The notes: generated by a model from the sequence alone, not told the origin. 64,000 nucleotides of DNA from JBBATK01 sp044228685 (GCA_044228685.1 JBGAUL010000017.1:1-64000), one strand, 5' to 3'. Positions 42,739-52,697 are shown, numbered from the stretch's first letter. Numbers and translations: made by a program.

Positions 42739-43692
42739 CTACGCTGTTCTTAATTCCTTAATCAAGTATTTAACAACTTCTTCAAACGGATCTACATTCC
42801 AAGATTTGGCAACGGAAGCTCTCAAATTTGAGTTAGCGTTAATGTCGTAGAACACCTGGCTTCCGTCCGTTTGAATAATGTACTCAACGCAGCCTATATC
42901 GTGTCCAGTTGCCATAAATACACGCAAAGCCTCATCAATTTCCTCTGGAGTGATTTCGAGGTAGGGGTAAAACTCTGGTTTAGAGTTTGTTGGTATCGGA
43001 ATTAAACAGCTACCCGCACTAGAATCTTCTGGATTGCAATATACTGAAGGACACAAATTAAAAACACCGTTAGTAACCACTCTCATGGCGTACAGCATTT
43101 TGGTTCCAACAAACTCAACGCGCACAATTCCAAACAAAGGATCATTCTCCAATTTCTCCTGTAAAAGCAAGAGATTGTCAGGTAACCAAATATCCTGATG
43201 AAGATGTAAAAGGTTCTCCAATTCGAACAGACTGTTCGCCAAGAACATCCGCGCACCACTACCACCTTGTTCAGGTTTCAGAATCATTGGAAATTCCAAG
43301 TCATTTCTTTCTCTTAGCGCACGAACGTTGTTGAATATTATAGTTCTAGGGTGTCGGGCACCAATGGCTGAAAGCAATGATAGTTGCGCAGATTTGCTAA
43401 ATTCCAAAGTGTAAGACTTTGTTCCATTTAAGACACGTCTGTTCTTACTCTCCAGTACTCCACAAAGCGCTCGAGCATACTGTATAGCGTGTTGATTACC
43501 TCTAGTATAGGCACTTGGACTTACCAGATTATAATATAGGCACGCGTCGGGATACTCTTCTAAACTAACAGCGCCATTTTTAAGGTCAATCTTCGCAAAC
43601 CTTATTTCCGCTCTCGTCAATTCATCGAACAATGGCTCATGCCATTCAGGATGCTCATAAAGGATTGCTACGTCACATTTCGTTTCGTACAT
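42739..43692 (-). CDS. ATP-grasp ligase (RimK-like)
   Basis: Joins a carboxylate to an amine or thiol using ATP. The ATP-grasp core is visible: 'FPMILKPEQGGSGARMF' (ATP-binding Lys and Gly-rich loop), 'LLLLQEKLEND', and the metal-binding 'QVFYDINANSNLR'. It most resembles RimK-type and peptide-modifying ligases. Its ATG is separated by one base from the stop of the T9SS protein gene upstream (TAA-T-ATG), so the two are translationally linked. That suggests it acts on, or with, that exported protein or its ligand, but the substrate is unknown. Confidence 0.85.
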   Translation of the reverse strand: MYETKCDVAILYEHPEWHEPLFDELTRAEIRFAKIDLKNGAVSLEEYPDACLYYNLVSPSAYTRGNQHAIQYARALCGVLESKNRRVLNGTKSYTLEFSKSAQLSLLSAIGARHPRTIIFNNVRALRERNDLEFPMILKPEQGGSGARMFLANSLFELENLLHLHQDIWLPDNLLLLQEKLENDPLFGIVRVEFVGTKMLYAMRVVTNGVFNLCPSVYCNPEDSSAGSCLIPIPTNSKPEFYPYLEITPEEIDEALRVFMATGHDIGCVEYIIQTDGSQVFYDINANSNLRASVAKSWNVDPFEEVVKYLIKELRTA

Positions 43693-43693
43693 A

Positions 43694-45949
43694 TTACTGT
43701 TTCACGAACTTTGAAACTGACGTCTTCTCACCGGCAAGAATCTGTAAATAATACATTCCTGACTGCAATGTCGATACATCAATTTTTAAACGATCATCTA
43801 CCTTTGTCGACACAGCTCTGCAGACAACGATTCCTTCGACGTTAACTATAGAAACTGTTATGTTCTCCTCACTATAAGCCATTGTGTTTAGTGTTAGCAC
43901 GCTACCAACTACCGGATTTGGATAAGCACTTTCGTCAGGGAGATCGGAAATATTCTTAACATCGGAGACTAACGCACTCACCGCTATATCATCCAAGTAA
44001 AGATTGTTCCCATAATTACTGGTCGTAGTGAACATCAACATAACACTTGCGTTTCCTGCGTATGCCGTGAGATCAACTTTTTGACTACGCCACTGAGACG
44101 AGTTTGGCGAAAACGCTGAACTCATGATCGATGTTGTTGAACTCAATTCAGTGCCAGACTGGTCAAAGACTACATCCCACGAACTTCCACAATCGGTTGA
44201 AACTGAGACTTGAAGTTCGTCGTTACTAGTTGACTTACGTTTCGCGTATGCAGTACTAAATTGAAGGGAAATATTCGCAGCTGTTTTGGAGAAATCAATA
44301 CGTGGAGATATAAGATAATCCTTTTGACCTGTTATATCTTCGGCACCTGAAAAGTTGTCCATCTTCATACTTCCTGAACTCTTTGTAAAGCCACCAAGGT
44401 AAAAGCGACTCATCCTACAGTTTGGATTGTAATTGACATACTGCCACCCGGCAGGCGGAAACGTGGTTGATAAAAACCCTTCGTTAAACGGCAGCACCTT
44501 CACTCCACCAATTGACCTAAACGCCCCTTGCATTACATTATTTTGAGATACCTCATCACCCTTGTTGTTAGGTTCAGAAATGCTGACGGCGAGCGTATGT
44601 TCTCCTGCATTGATATTCGACGATGGCAAAATAACTCTCGTAACGGAGTCAGTTTTTAGCTCCCCATTCCATGATAAAACAACTGGTGATGCTCCATCTA
44701 TTTTGTACGATATTATTGCAGAATTAATCGTAAATGCACCATTGTTGACTATAGTGATGGCAGGTATAACACTTTCTTCGCATACATTAAATTCCGTTGA
44801 GTAAAATCCTGGATCGTAGTTGTTACATACTGGAGCATCAATAGACCGAACAGCAACATCAATCTGCGGACGAGTTGGATCGATTCGATATATTTTACTT
44901 TCCCCTGAGTTAACAAACCATATTTTCCCGTCCGGTCCTATTCTAATACCCATGATATTAGGATGCTCTGTCCGCAACACTCCAAGGCGTTTCGGCACTC
45001 CTTTTACATCATAAATGTAAACAAAGCCGGAATCATAGTCCGACACGATTAGTCGACCATTAAAGTAATCAATACCACACGGTTGGGTCTTAAAACTATC
45101 TATCACTTCAACTTTTGCACCTACTACACTATAGTAACCAGAAAGCGTTTCATTAGAGGCTGTCAGATTACCTGCAATGCTTCCAGAAGTAGTATTTAGT
45201 CTTTTGACAGTTTTTGTGCCGCCATCGACAAAATATAACCAACCTGAACTCTTGTCCATGACCAAATGACTCGGTACTCCAGCAACCCTCGTGAACGGAA
45301 CATCAGTATAACGCCAGACTTTGCCATGTGAGTGATCTTCATAACCCGGACCATGATCTTGCTCATAGTTGTACTTGCATATGGTCCCGTTCCAACCGTC
45401 GGCAACCCAGTAGGCTAGTGCCGTATCATGAGCAATTCCCATTGCATACGGACTTTGGTGCAACATGTCATAATGACTACCTAGAGGTTTGCCGGTGATC
45501 CAGTTATTTTGAAATACGCGTGCAAATATCGAAGTGTCAGAAGACCATAACGATGGTCCCATAAACGTAGAACCTGGACCAGCCGTACTTTGTATTTCTC
45601 CTACTGATGCCCACCTACCGTCATCTCCAAAAGATAGCGCACTTGGGTAACACATAAAATGGCTTGAGTGACTATCTTTTCGATACTCGCTTCTCTGATT
45701 TGGCTGTCCGGCATTATAAAATATGACATTTGTGCCGCCGTTCGCAGTGCCGTAGTTCACCACCCAAAGTTCATTACTAAAATGTTTAAAGTCGAGATCC
45801 CTAGGTTGCGACAATCGATCCGCAGAGGTGCCGATAACCGTATATTTTAACGAATCAACCAAATACCTGTCAATATATTCCGATTGACCCAATATATTAA
45901 TTGTGCCTAAGCACATTAAAAGACAAACTAATATAAAAGCAATTCTCAT
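43694..45949 (-). CDS. T9SS-exported propeller protein with adhesin-like domain
   Basis: The ATG at 45949 gives a signal peptide ending 'INILGQS'; the frame extends upstream but would bury it. Residues ~25-385 form an NHL-like propeller ('RLSQPRDLDFKHFSNELWVVNYG', here as 'QPRDLDF' and 'ELWVVNYG', plus 'MGIRIGPDGKIWFVN'). A CARDB-like segment ('ITIVNNGAFTINSAII') follows, then a cleaved-adhesin/MAM-like domain ('PAGWQYVNYNP'...'LYLDDIAVSA'). A T9SS sorting domain ('AYPNPVVGS'...'KFVKQ') ends the chain. It is upstream of and coupled to the ATP-grasp gene. Confidence 0.88.
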   Translation of the reverse strand: MRIAFILVCLLMCLGTINILGQSEYIDRYLVDSLKYTVIGTSADRLSQPRDLDFKHFSNELWVVNYGTANGGTNVIFYNAGQPNQRSEYRKDSHSSHFMCYPSALSFGDDGRWASVGEIQSTAGPGSTFMGPSLWSSDTSIFARVFQNNWITGKPLGSHYDMLHQSPYAMGIAHDTALAYWVADGWNGTICKYNYEQDHGPGYEDHSHGKVWRYTDVPFTRVAGVPSHLVMDKSSGWLYFVDGGTKTVKRLNTTSGSIAGNLTASNETLSGYYSVVGAKVEVIDSFKTQPCGIDYFNGRLIVSDYDSGFVYIYDVKGVPKRLGVLRTEHPNIMGIRIGPDGKIWFVNSGESKIYRIDPTRPQIDVAVRSIDAPVCNNYDPGFYSTEFNVCEESVIPAITIVNNGAFTINSAIISYKIDGASPVVLSWNGELKTDSVTRVILPSSNINAGEHTLAVSISEPNNKGDEVSQNNVMQGAFRSIGGVKVLPFNEGFLSTTFPPAGWQYVNYNPNCRMSRFYLGGFTKSSGSMKMDNFSGAEDITGQKDYLISPRIDFSKTAANISLQFSTAYAKRKSTSNDELQVSVSTDCGSSWDVVFDQSGTELSSTTSIMSSAFSPNSSQWRSQKVDLTAYAGNASVMLMFTTTSNYGNNLYLDDIAVSALVSDVKNISDLPDESAYPNPVVGSVLTLNTMAYSEENITVSIVNVEGIVVCRAVSTKVDDRLKIDVSTLQSGMYYLQILAGEKTSVSKFVKQ

Positions 45950-46069
45950 TCTAATCTTCCATGGAAACTTTATAATCGATTCATTGACAATTATCACCGC
46001 TCCTAAATCAACCGATACCACGACACCGTGGTGAGTATCAGCCCAAGCGAATCCAGCACATGAACGTAC

Positions 46070-47020
46070 CTATTTCTGAACATAATATTTAGTGAAGGCT
46101 TTGGTACTGTTTGTTTGCAAAAGGACAATGTATGCACCTGATCTCACCTCATTATTGCAAAGTAAGTGTGAATGCTCACCTTCATCTTCGTTCATATAAA
46201 GAGTATCAAAGAGTCCTTTGCCAAGTACATCGTAAACTACAATTCTGACACTAGATTCCTGTGAAAGTGTATAATAAATAGTGCATATTCCTGTTGTCGA
46301 ATTTGGTGCGATCGACACATGCAAATCTTCGTCATCGTATTTACTTGTACCCGAAATGGCTGAATTGGGAAGCAATGTTATTTGATTAGTATTTAAGTCA
46401 ACTGACTCGTTTGTCGGATATTCAAGTCCAACATTTGCACTATGATGAACCGAATGATGCGCAGAATGATCGACTGAATGGCATGTATGAGCTGAGCAAC
46501 CCGTAATTGAATCTGTAACTATTAAGCAGACAACATCTATTCCAGGCATATTGTAGACATGTTCTGGATTCTTACTTTTCGAAGTACTGCTATCGCCAAA
46601 CTCCCACAGATAAGAAGTGGTCGACAATAATCCAATGGATGTATTTGTAAACTGCACATTTGTCCCGGTTGAATCAGAGTTGAATGAAAATGCTGCTACA
46701 CATTCGTGCCCTCTCTGTAGAATAATGTGATGACAGAATGTACTAATGCAGCCGTGTACATCATGTATAGTAAGGCAAACATTATATGTCTGGCCAATCG
46801 AGTAGACATGAACAGGGTTTTGCTCATGCGAGTAGGAGTCATCTCCAAAGTCCCACGACCACGAATTAATGCTATTGTGACTAGTAGAAGCGTCATGAAA
46901 CTGAAGGCTTGTCCCATCCTGCTGAAAATTGAAAGACGCTATACACGCTGATTGAGAAAACGACATTGGAGATAACATCGTCATCGCAGTAAAAACAATA
47001 ACCCCAATAAATTTCTTCAT
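46070..47020 (-). CDS. T9SS-exported two-PKD protein with His-rich linker
   Basis: Signal peptide ('MKKFIGVIVF...' ending 'SFSQS'), then two PKD domains, each with the family core ('SWSWDFGDDSYSHEQNPVHVY' and 'YLWEFGDSSTSKSKNPEHVY'). Each PKD has extra Cys residues ('CLTIHDVHGC', 'CLIVTDSITGC'). A short linker rich in His ('DHSAHHSVHHSANV') follows, then a T9SS domain ('VYDVLGKGLFD' ... 'KYYVQK'). The His cluster may bind metal, fitting the copper-handling genes upstream. GGAG lies seven bases before the ATG. Confidence 0.85.
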   Translation of the reverse strand: MKKFIGVIVFTAMTMLSPMSFSQSACIASFNFQQDGTSLQFHDASTSHNSINSWSWDFGDDSYSHEQNPVHVYSIGQTYNVCLTIHDVHGCISTFCHHIILQRGHECVAAFSFNSDSTGTNVQFTNTSIGLLSTTSYLWEFGDSSTSKSKNPEHVYNMPGIDVVCLIVTDSITGCSAHTCHSVDHSAHHSVHHSANVGLEYPTNESVDLNTNQITLLPNSAISGTSKYDDEDLHVSIAPNSTTGICTIYYTLSQESSVRIVVYDVLGKGLFDTLYMNEDEGEHSHLLCNNEVRSGAYIVLLQTNSTKAFTKYYVQK

Positions 47021-47407
47021 AACTAGTCTCCAATATTGAATAATAATGGCTTACTTACTAGGCATTAATGAGCTTGCTCCGGAACGTTGTTAGTATCTTA
47101 TGGTAAGATACTTTGACGAGTGTATTGCGGGGTTTGAATCAGGATCTGCTCACATGACAATGCATATTTCCGTAATAAGCTTTCGTATTAATACTCCCGG
47201 CGTGAATTCCTTCGGATACTACTCGAAGAATTCTTGATTATTGAAAAGACGACTTTATTGAAGTACAATTTTGTTTACTACATGTGAATACTATTGCTGA
47301 AGCGAGCATCAATAAATGCAACTAAACGCACCCTAAACGATGACTTTGCGTTTGCTTACTCTGCGTATGCAAATTTGCGTTGATACTAATCCTTCTCGAA
47401 TACATTT
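47021..47407. other. Intergenic region, nothing clear
   Basis: About 390 AT-rich bases upstream of the PKD gene. They likely hold its promoter and the 3' end of the next gene. No gene or repeat seen. Confidence 0.5.
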
Positions 47408-48307
47408 CTATTGCTTCACAAATTTTTTAGTAATAATGCCTTTCTCGGTATATATATTTAGGTCATAAATCCCGGTCGGAATATCCGAAATGTCTAATGA
47501 CAGCATCGAAGAGAAGCCACAGTTATTTTCCGACTTAAGCTGTCTGCCCTCATTGTTAACAATTGAATAATATACTCGACTTACTTGCAAAGTTGACATG
47601 TCTACAAACAATTTCTCCGAGCTCGGATTAGGGTATAATGAAATATTAGCGTCATAGTGATCATCTGCAATATCAGCAACAGTACCAGAGAATCCGAGAT
47701 TGTCAGCGTACAGGTAACTATTATTGGCTGGAGCCTTTTCGTTGGCACCGCTTGAAGAAAGAACAATAATACACGAATCAGGTAGCGCGGTATTAGTGTA
47801 TGTGAGAGGTATGCTAAAATTTGCCCAGCTCATTGCCATACCTGGTAGAGCGTAGTAAGTATACCCAATTGTGTCTCTCAGCATTTTGATAGAATTCCAT
47901 TTGGAGAGTAACACTGAAATAAAACCTTGATCACCACTATATGCCATATACTGCCACTTACCAGTGAGTGTTTTTGGTCGACTCGTATAGGCAAATCCAG
48001 TGGTTGGAGTTGCGGTAGTTTTTTCCAGCATGCCACTAGCAGCTAGTCCCGGAACAATACCTATACCATTGACGGTTTTCGTTACAAGCTTCAGATAAGC
48101 AGAACCAACCGCGCCTGGGGTGCCTTTCATACAGGTGTATACTCCCATCGGTGTCGTCAAACCGTTCATGCAGCTCCAAGAGACCGGATCACTGTAGCCT
48201 GACATACTTGTCCAATTCTCAAATCCAGCATTAGGTACCAAATCTTGAGAGAAGGCAACAGAAGCACTTAGAAGAAGTGTGCAGAATACTGAAATAGTTT
48301 TTTTCAT
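47408..48307 (-). CDS. T9SS-exported protein with carbohydrate-binding-like domain
   Basis: Signal peptide ending 'SVAFSQD', then 'LVPNAGFENWTSMSGY' followed by a beta sandwich of about 180 residues ending 'YLYADNLGFSG'. This layout matches the PCMD/galactose-binding-like domains of Bacteroidota surface proteins, where 'NxxFExW' begins and a 'D(N)hxhxG' strand closes. The T9SS sorting domain runs from 'LYPNPSSEKLF' to 'KKFVKQ'. Ligand unknown. Confidence 0.82.
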   Translation of the reverse strand: MKKTISVFCTLLLSASVAFSQDLVPNAGFENWTSMSGYSDPVSWSCMNGLTTPMGVYTCMKGTPGAVGSAYLKLVTKTVNGIGIVPGLAASGMLEKTTATPTTGFAYTSRPKTLTGKWQYMAYSGDQGFISVLLSKWNSIKMLRDTIGYTYYALPGMAMSWANFSIPLTYTNTALPDSCIIVLSSSGANEKAPANNSYLYADNLGFSGTVADIADDHYDANISLYPNPSSEKLFVDMSTLQVSRVYYSIVNNEGRQLKSENNCGFSSMLSLDISDIPTGIYDLNIYTEKGIITKKFVKQ

Positions 48308-48464
48308 ACAATCAAATAGAATTATGGATAATAAAATATAACGATCAGGATTAGCACATAGATTTCGCCTCTTGCTCTACTCTCAAGCAATATCACTCTA
48401 AAGAGTATGACTCTTAGGTCGTAAACAAGTCTAACTTTTCTCCCAATAAATTAGTTTAGTTTAA

Positions 48465-50198
48465 CTACCTCTGAATGATGAATTTGCAAATGTCGGCATG
48501 AGATTTGGTAATGCAATTAAGAATATAAACACCGGAAGTGAATTGAAGAGTTGAGAATATAGTGCTGTTCTGTCCAGACTCCTTCTTCAATTTCAAAACG
48601 CTCCGGCCAAAAACATCATAAATAACAATCTCGCACTCTTCATTCGAATGAACATTATTCATATTAAACTCTGCAACATCCTGCGTGGCATTTTGAACCA
48701 CTGAACACCCTGCTTCCTTTTCGCTACTGACATCCGTGGATCCCTCTGAAACGAAGAAAGATCCCATCATCCCATCGTCTTCATGGTGCAACATGTGACA
48801 GTGGTACATGTATGGCACTTTGTTGTCAGCGAAATCATCGAAACGAGTAATAAATCTCACTGTCTCCTGTGGCATAACAAGTACTACATCTTTGCGCCCA
48901 CGCAAAAAAGCCGGAACAGAGAAGCCGTTTATATCAAGAATGTTGAATTCTACATCATGTATATGAAACGGATGCGCGATGAGCGTGGAATTCTTAAGAG
49001 TCCATATTTCAATCGCATTCTTTTGTACTGTTAAATTGACATCAGAAAAGTTGAATCGTTGCCCATTTATAGTAAATGGTCCCTCGACCATTTTCACCAT
49101 ACTCATACTCTCCGGAGCAAATTCAAGCGTACGCGAAACGGTCGACTGCGAAGCAGACCACTGTGGCACCGATCGCAAAAACATAGGAATATTCATTACT
49201 GCGTCCTGACTACTATCTTTGACGGAGAAATGCAGAAGAGTGTAGTCTGAACCATTGAGAGGATTCTTGTTATAGTCTGGAATTGAAGCCATCCCCGAGC
49301 CTACCTGACCTGAACCATAAATTCCTATACTCAACTCAGTTCCAAAGTTCCGAAGATCGAAGCTTTGTCCTTTTCGACCACGCAGATCAATGAGAAGCTC
49401 AACTCTTTCTCCAGGTACAAGCCGAATTCTATTCATAGCCAACGCATTCTCAATCAGTCCTCCATCAGTAGCTATTTGGTAGAATATCATATTATTTGAA
49501 AATCCCAAAACATAGCTGCGCATCGACGAGCCATTTAGTAGTCGTAATCGTACCACTTGTGCTGGGGCTATAAATAAGGGGTCAACTGTTCCATTTACCA
49601 TGCGCAAGGTATCCATTTCTGTTGCTATGGCAATTTGGTACAACTCATCGAAAGCCTTGGTTTGAATAACTAAAGGAATATCATCAACTCCATACTTATG
49701 TGGGAGACCAAGCGCTGACTCTACAGAATCATGTACGATAATCATTCCAGCTATGCCTTTGGAAACCTGTAATTCGGTTTTGCCTTCGCCATGAGGATGA
49801 TACCAATATGTTCCGGCGTCATTCAACATTTTGAATGAGGGGGACCATAGAGCGTTAGCTGCGATAATTTGATGCGGACCCCCGTCGAATCGAGCCGGTA
49901 CGTGCAAACCATGCCAATGCATAGTTGTTGAAGTGTTGAGTAAATTCTTAACGTGAATGGTGACACTGTCACCTTTATTTATCATGAGGGTTGGACCAAG
50001 AAATACCCCATTAACTCCGTAGGTGGGAGTCTGGATTCCTGGCAACAATGTTGAAGTACCTGACTGAACAGTAAGTTCAAATTCTTTCCCTGTCAGCAAC
50101 GGTGGAATCGCTAATGGATTCGATGCGGCATTAGCATTAAGTGTAAACACTATGCTAAGAATAGCGCTCCTCAGAACCTGGAAAATGAAAGACGACAT
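48465..50198 (-). CDS. Multicopper oxidase carrying a T9SS sorting domain
   Basis: CueO/laccase-type enzyme that oxidises Cu(I) or organic substrates and reduces O2 to water. The copper ligands are complete: 'MHWHGLHV', 'YWYHPHGEG', 'HPFHIHDVEF' and 'MYHCHMLHHEDDGMMG' (type 1 Cys, His and Met). Three cupredoxin domains fit the first 500 residues. Unlike ordinary CueO it ends in an 80-residue T9SS domain ('CEIVIYDVFGRSVLKL' ... 'CKFIIQR'), so it should act at the cell surface rather than in the periplasm. It follows the thioredoxin-fold gene by 21 bases in one operon. Confidence 0.92.
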   Translation of the reverse strand: MSSFIFQVLRSAILSIVFTLNANAASNPLAIPPLLTGKEFELTVQSGTSTLLPGIQTPTYGVNGVFLGPTLMINKGDSVTIHVKNLLNTSTTMHWHGLHVPARFDGGPHQIIAANALWSPSFKMLNDAGTYWYHPHGEGKTELQVSKGIAGMIIVHDSVESALGLPHKYGVDDIPLVIQTKAFDELYQIAIATEMDTLRMVNGTVDPLFIAPAQVVRLRLLNGSSMRSYVLGFSNNMIFYQIATDGGLIENALAMNRIRLVPGERVELLIDLRGRKGQSFDLRNFGTELSIGIYGSGQVGSGMASIPDYNKNPLNGSDYTLLHFSVKDSSQDAVMNIPMFLRSVPQWSASQSTVSRTLEFAPESMSMVKMVEGPFTINGQRFNFSDVNLTVQKNAIEIWTLKNSTLIAHPFHIHDVEFNILDINGFSVPAFLRGRKDVVLVMPQETVRFITRFDDFADNKVPYMYHCHMLHHEDDGMMGSFFVSEGSTDVSSEKEAGCSVVQNATQDVAEFNMNNVHSNEECEIVIYDVFGRSVLKLKKESGQNSTIFSTLQFTSGVYILNCITKSHADICKFIIQR

Positions 50199-50219
50199 TG
50201 AGTTTTCTTTCTAGCTTTG

Positions 50220-51005
50220 TTACTTAGTAAGGACGAACGACCGTGTAAACAACTGCTCGGAGTTTCGAATCTGTAAAACATAAGAACCTGCTGAGATATT
50301 CAAATCCTGAAGATTTATTATAGCCTGATCTGTTCCTGATTGTAGACTCTTCCAATCACAAACTCTTTGTCCCATTTCATTGACCAAAATGTAAGTCCAA
50401 GGACCGCTCAACGCGCTGAGATTACTGATTACTAGATTGTTATGTGTAGGGTTCGGATATAGCGTAATACTTGGAGCAAGATCGCCAGAGGTAACATCTG
50501 CAGTCAGAAAAAATGCTTGCAAAGCCGTAGACATATCGGTAGTATCTGTAGTAGAGAATCCTACTGCTGAAAAAAGCACATTGTGAGATTTTCCTGCCAC
50601 AATTGCAAACGTCGGCATTCCAAAACCGCCATAGTATGCAACGTCTGAAGCGCCTGAGTCGAATGGAACAGTATGCATTTCATTCGTAGTTAGAAAACTC
50701 TGCATTGTAGCACAGGTATAGGAATCCGTGTACGCAAACTGATAAAAACGTATTCGATTAGGATATTTCTGTACAAGCCATTGAAGCATGGTTTCCACCT
50801 TATGTTCAGCGTTGACACAGGACGAGCAGGTCATCACAAATTCCATCACCACGACGTCGCCAGAATCCAACTGCGTAAAAAGGTTGTGGTGCGCTCCATT
50901 ACAATCATTTCGATCGAAATTCCTCGCGACACTCGGTTGAGCTGTTAATTGTGCGGTCTGAAGGATCATTCCTATGGCGAGACAAACAGTGAAAGTGATT
51001 CTCAT
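50220..51005 (-). CDS. T9SS-exported thioredoxin-fold protein (CSSC)
   Basis: Signal peptide, then 'NDCNGAHHNLFTQLDSGDVVV' (shared core 'DC-GA-H-LF-LD-G') and a thioredoxin-like fold with redox motif 'TCSSC' and the cis-Pro loop 'FGMPTF'. A T9SS domain starts at 'LYPNPTHNN' and ends 'RSFVLTK'. It may reduce or load copper proteins such as the multicopper oxidase just downstream. It is a paralogue of the gene at 60568. Its ATG overlaps the stop of the short frame upstream (ATGA). Confidence 0.85.
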   Translation of the reverse strand: MRITFTVCLAIGMILQTAQLTAQPSVARNFDRNDCNGAHHNLFTQLDSGDVVVMEFVMTCSSCVNAEHKVETMLQWLVQKYPNRIRFYQFAYTDSYTCATMQSFLTTNEMHTVPFDSGASDVAYYGGFGMPTFAIVAGKSHNVLFSAVGFSTTDTTDMSTALQAFFLTADVTSGDLAPSITLYPNPTHNNLVISNLSALSGPWTYILVNEMGQRVCDWKSLQSGTDQAIINLQDLNISAGSYVLQIRNSEQLFTRSFVLTK

Positions 51006-51265
51006 TTTGGATTTTTTACAGATTCAAACAACGAAATTACTTTGGAAGCCGCTTCATCTTGTACATCATTACCATGATTCAGTGCATCTTTTTCGATTGC
51101 TCGCATTAGCTGTTGGAAAATCTGAGCGTCACGACAAATTGACGATGCAATTGCGGACTGACCTGACAACGCCGGTGCCTTCCAAGCTGACCAAATCGAA
51201 CCAGTCCTAGAGACCACCTTTGTACGATCCAATCCGGCCAAGTAGTGGCAGAGCAATCTGACCAA
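51002..51265 (-). CDS. Short unrecognised gene or gene fragment
   Basis: 87 residues, overlapping the next gene's ATG by four bases as in a coupled operon. The last 55 residues ('CRDAQIFQQLMRAIEKDALN') are helical and look like real protein. The first 30 run into IS-end-like DNA, so this may be the surviving 3' end of a truncated gene. No family recognised. Confidence 0.35.
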   Translation of the reverse strand: MVRLLCHYLAGLDRTKVVSRTGSIWSAWKAPALSGQSAIASSICRDAQIFQQLMRAIEKDALNHGNDVQDEAASKVISLFESVKNPK

Positions 51266-51437
51266 GTAATTTTAGAGCAACCTGAATGTTAGATTCGATC
51301 GGAATCAGGTGGACAAAATAGCCAGATTTTCCATGCTACACCCGTGTATAACAGATACGGCAGATTTCAGCCCATGATCAACTGAGAAGGAATTTTGGAG
51401 CGTTGAAAACATACCTGCCGCTACATTTCCCTGAATT
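51241..51437. other. IS-end-like remnant, left flank of the efflux operon
   Basis: Contains CAATCTGACC, a later TTAGATTCGATCGGAATC and GGTGGACAAAAT. This multi-copy motif pattern resembles the ends of IS21-type elements. CAATCTGACC recurs on the other side of the operon at 58770-58778. No transposase gene is present. Confidence 0.4.
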
Positions 51438-52697
51438 TCACTCACGTTCACTTAGGTGTCGGTACGCATTTTCGACCATAACGATTCCATCGTCAACAAT
51501 GACGCCGATTGCCAGCGCTATTCCTGTGAGGGACATAATATTGGACGAGAATCCGAACTGGTTCAAAAGGATAAAAGCAGCTACCACTGAAATCGGGATC
51601 TGAATGAGGATTATCACCGCACTTCTCCAATGAAAGAGGAACAACAGGACGATAAGAGAAACGCTTATAAACACTTCAATCAAAGTTCCTTTCACCGAAT
51701 TGATTGCCTCTTCAATAAGACCGCTGCGATCGTAAGCAACTTTAAACGTCACACCTTCAGGCAAGCCTTTCTGAAGCTCAACAAGTTTAGCTTTCACTGA
51801 ACGAATGACATTGTCTGCATTCTCTCCATAGCGCATAACCACGATGCCACCCACGCGTTCTCCGTCACCGTTTTCATCAAAGATTCCATAACGAATCTCA
51901 CCACCCATCTGAACAGTTGCCACATCTGCAATCCGTATAGGTGTATTCTCGACAGTTGCTAATGGTAGGTTCTCAATTTCCTGTATTGAGCGGATATAGC
52001 CAAGACCTCTCACAATGTAGGCCATATCGCTCATTTCAAATTTTCGGCCACCAACATCGTTATTGTTCGATTTCACAGCCTTCAATATATCCATCATTGA
52101 GAGCTTGAAATAGCTCAGCTTTACCGGGTCAATGGTAATTTGATACTGCTTTTGAAAGCCACCGAACGATGCAACCTCGCTTACACCAGACACGGTTTGC
52201 AAAGAAAACTTCAGATACCAATCCTGCAGAGAGCGCAGCTCTCCAAGATCCAAACCCTTGGATTCCAAAGTATACCAGAAAATATGTCCCACTCCTGTAC
52301 CATCTGGTCCAAGTGAGGGAGTAACTCCCTCTGGCATGAGCTTCTGAGCAAAGTTCAATCTCTCCGTCACTCTCGTGCGTGCCCAGTAGATATCAACATT
52401 GTCTTCAAAAACTATATAAACGAAACTCATTCCAAACATCGAAGTTCCACGAATGTTCTTCAGCTTGGGAATACCTTGAAGATTTGACACGAGCGGATAG
52501 GTTACTTGATCCTCCATGAGTTGGGGACTTCTTCCCATCCATTCGGTGAAAACGATAACCTGATTTTCCGATAAGTCAGGTATGGCGTCGACCGGATTGT
52601 TTTGAACCTCATAAAGTCCCCAACCAAACATCGCAGCTGCTACGAGAAGGACGAGGAATCGATTGCGCAATGAAAATGCAATGAGTTTCTCTACCAT
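51438..52697 (-). CDS. cusA: CusA/CzcA-type RND pump, N-terminal fragment
   Basis: Covers about the first 415 of roughly 1040 residues of a heavy-metal RND pump. It includes TM1 ('RNRFLVLLVAAAMFGWGL'), the first periplasmic porter parts ('DAIPDLSENQVIVFTEWMG'), TM2-TM3 and TM4 with the proton-relay acidic pair in 'GVIVDDGIVMVENAYRHL'. It stops at 'SERE', in the cytoplasmic loop after TM4, where a complete pump would continue with residues now found at the start of the gene at 56601. It lies 10 bases behind the adaptor gene and is last in the operon. Alone it could not pump; with the other piece it might. Confidence 0.88.
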   Translation of the reverse strand: MVEKLIAFSLRNRFLVLLVAAAMFGWGLYEVQNNPVDAIPDLSENQVIVFTEWMGRSPQLMEDQVTYPLVSNLQGIPKLKNIRGTSMFGMSFVYIVFEDNVDIYWARTRVTERLNFAQKLMPEGVTPSLGPDGTGVGHIFWYTLESKGLDLGELRSLQDWYLKFSLQTVSGVSEVASFGGFQKQYQITIDPVKLSYFKLSMMDILKAVKSNNNDVGGRKFEMSDMAYIVRGLGYIRSIQEIENLPLATVENTPIRIADVATVQMGGEIRYGIFDENGDGERVGGIVVMRYGENADNVIRSVKAKLVELQKGLPEGVTFKVAYDRSGLIEEAINSVKGTLIEVFISVSLIVLLFLFHWRSAVIILIQIPISVVAAFILLNQFGFSSNIMSLTGIALAIGVIVDDGIVMVENAYRHLSERE

